From assembly GCA_020628635.1 (NCBI GenBank), contig JAHDEU010000139.1:1-6272 (forward strand): a stretch of 6,272 nt of DNA. The letters run 5' to 3'. The translations under genes and the position numbers were made by a program. This stretch comes from Hellea sp. (GTDB taxonomy: Bacteria; Pseudomonadota; Alphaproteobacteria; Caulobacterales; Maricaulaceae). The notes below the pieces were generated by a model. It had not been told where the DNA came from. It did not search any database and saw nothing but the letters and a program-made list of their open reading frames with translations. Positions 5,838-6,272 of this stretch are shown piece after piece; positions within the stretch are counted from its first letter, which is position 1, and every line of letters starts with the position of its first letter.

Positions 5838-6272
5838 CTAATCCCGTCGCAAGCACACCGCCGTCGCCTCGCCGCCGCCGATGCAGAGCGAAGCGACGCC
5901 GGTCTTGGCGTCGCGGCGTTCCATTTCGCCGATGAGGGTGGCCATGATGCGCGCACCACTCGCGCCGATGGGGTGGCCGAGCACGCATCCGCCGCCGTTG
6001 ACGTTGACCTTGTCGTGGTCGAGGCCGAGTTCCTGCATGGCGATCATGGGGACCACGGCGAAGGCCTCGTTGATCTCCCACAGCTCGACATCGTCCGCCT
6101 CCCAGCCCGCCTTGTCGAGCGCCTTGCGCATGGCGTGGACGGGGGCGGTGGTGAACTTGGCGGGCTCGTGGGCGTGGGCGGCGTGGGAGACGATCTCGGC
6201 GAGCACGGGATGGCCGCCCGCTTCCGCCTGGCTGCGGCGCATCAAGACCATGGCGGCGGCCCCATCATTGAT
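5838..6272 (-). CDS. Thiolase (acetyl-CoA C-acetyltransferase), C-terminal part
   Basis: Partial gene running off the right edge; the frame is open to 6272, and 144 C-terminal residues are present. The fragment begins INDGAAAMVLM, a characteristic thiolase segment, and continues with NEAF (fragment residues 68-71), GGGCVLGHPIGASGAR with the catalytic His at fragment residue 100, and LCIGGGEATAV with the catalytic Cys at 130. The N-terminal nucleophilic Cys lies outside the window. Thiolases condense or cleave acyl-CoA, in fatty-acid breakdown or in acetoacetyl-CoA formation for polyhydroxyalkanoate and ketone pathways; the fragment does not tell which. Its stop is 61 bases before the antitoxin start on the same strand, so read-through into vapBC is possible. 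The ATG at 6251 is internal and not the true start. Confidence 0.95.
   Translation of the reverse strand: MNDGAAAMVLMRRSQAEAGGHPVLAEIVSHAAHAHEPAKFTTAPVHAMRKALDKAGWEADDVELWEINEAFAVVPMIAMQELGLDHDKVNVNGGGCVLGHPIGASGARIMATLIGEMERRDAKTGVASLCIGGGEATAVCLRRD

Noticed and set aside
5827..5840. TAGCCG/CGGCTA palindrome at the thiolase stop as a terminator
   Set aside because: The effective stem is only about 5 bp with a 4-base loop, and no T-run follows it on the - strand; too weak to call.
5075..5935. 286-codon + strand open frame across vapBC
   Set aside because: It opposes two well-supported genes, crosses the vapBC promoter and ends in low-complexity Arg-rich sequence.

Overview
The window looks like chromosomal DNA from a GC-rich alphaproteobacterium. 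Sphingomonadales, perhaps near Erythrobacteraceae, is my best guess. This rests on the strong G/C third-position codon bias, on the type of short GC-rich palindromic intergenic repeats, and on the style of the SulP, dienelactone hydrolase and aminotransferase proteins. It is an inference from reading; no database search was run. I see no rRNA, tRNA, CRISPR array, insertion sequence, integrase or phage gene.

Layout. Positions 1-363 are non-coding. They hold a hairpin repeat at the left edge (1-45) and a large nested inverted repeat (133-244) that looks like a paired REP element. Two genes then run on the + strand: a SulP-family anion transporter with a C-terminal STAS domain (364-2001), and an exported dienelactone-hydrolase-family protein with a Tat-type signal and a possible lipid-anchor cysteine (2047-2943). 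A strong hairpin (2019-2044) lies between them and contains the hydrolase ribosome binding site.

Everything right of 2940 is on the - strand. Read in the direction of transcription, the order is as follows. First comes the C-terminal part of a thiolase (acetyl-CoA acetyltransferase), cut by the right window edge (6272-5838). Next is a VapB/VapC-type toxin-antitoxin pair (5776-5507 and 5500-5111) with a perfect palindromic operator inside its promoter. Then come two small paralogous membrane proteins (5049-4609 and 4612-4106), and finally a class-V PLP-dependent enzyme of the cysteine-desulfurase fold (4109-2940). The last three genes are joined by two ATGA stop/start overlaps and so form one translationally coupled unit. 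The PLP enzyme converges on the hydrolase, and their stop codons overlap in the four bases TTAG.

How the genes work together. The transporter and hydrolase are neighbours with no obvious shared pathway. VapBC is a self-contained, self-regulated module between the thiolase and the membrane-protein operon. The part I understand least is the operon of two duplicated four-helix membrane proteins coupled to a PLP enzyme. It is the best candidate for an undescribed functional unit, but the sequence does not show its substrate or role. The other points worth a second look are the nested inverted repeat, the hairpin covering the hydrolase ribosome binding site, and the apparently leaderless vapBC promoter with an embedded operator.
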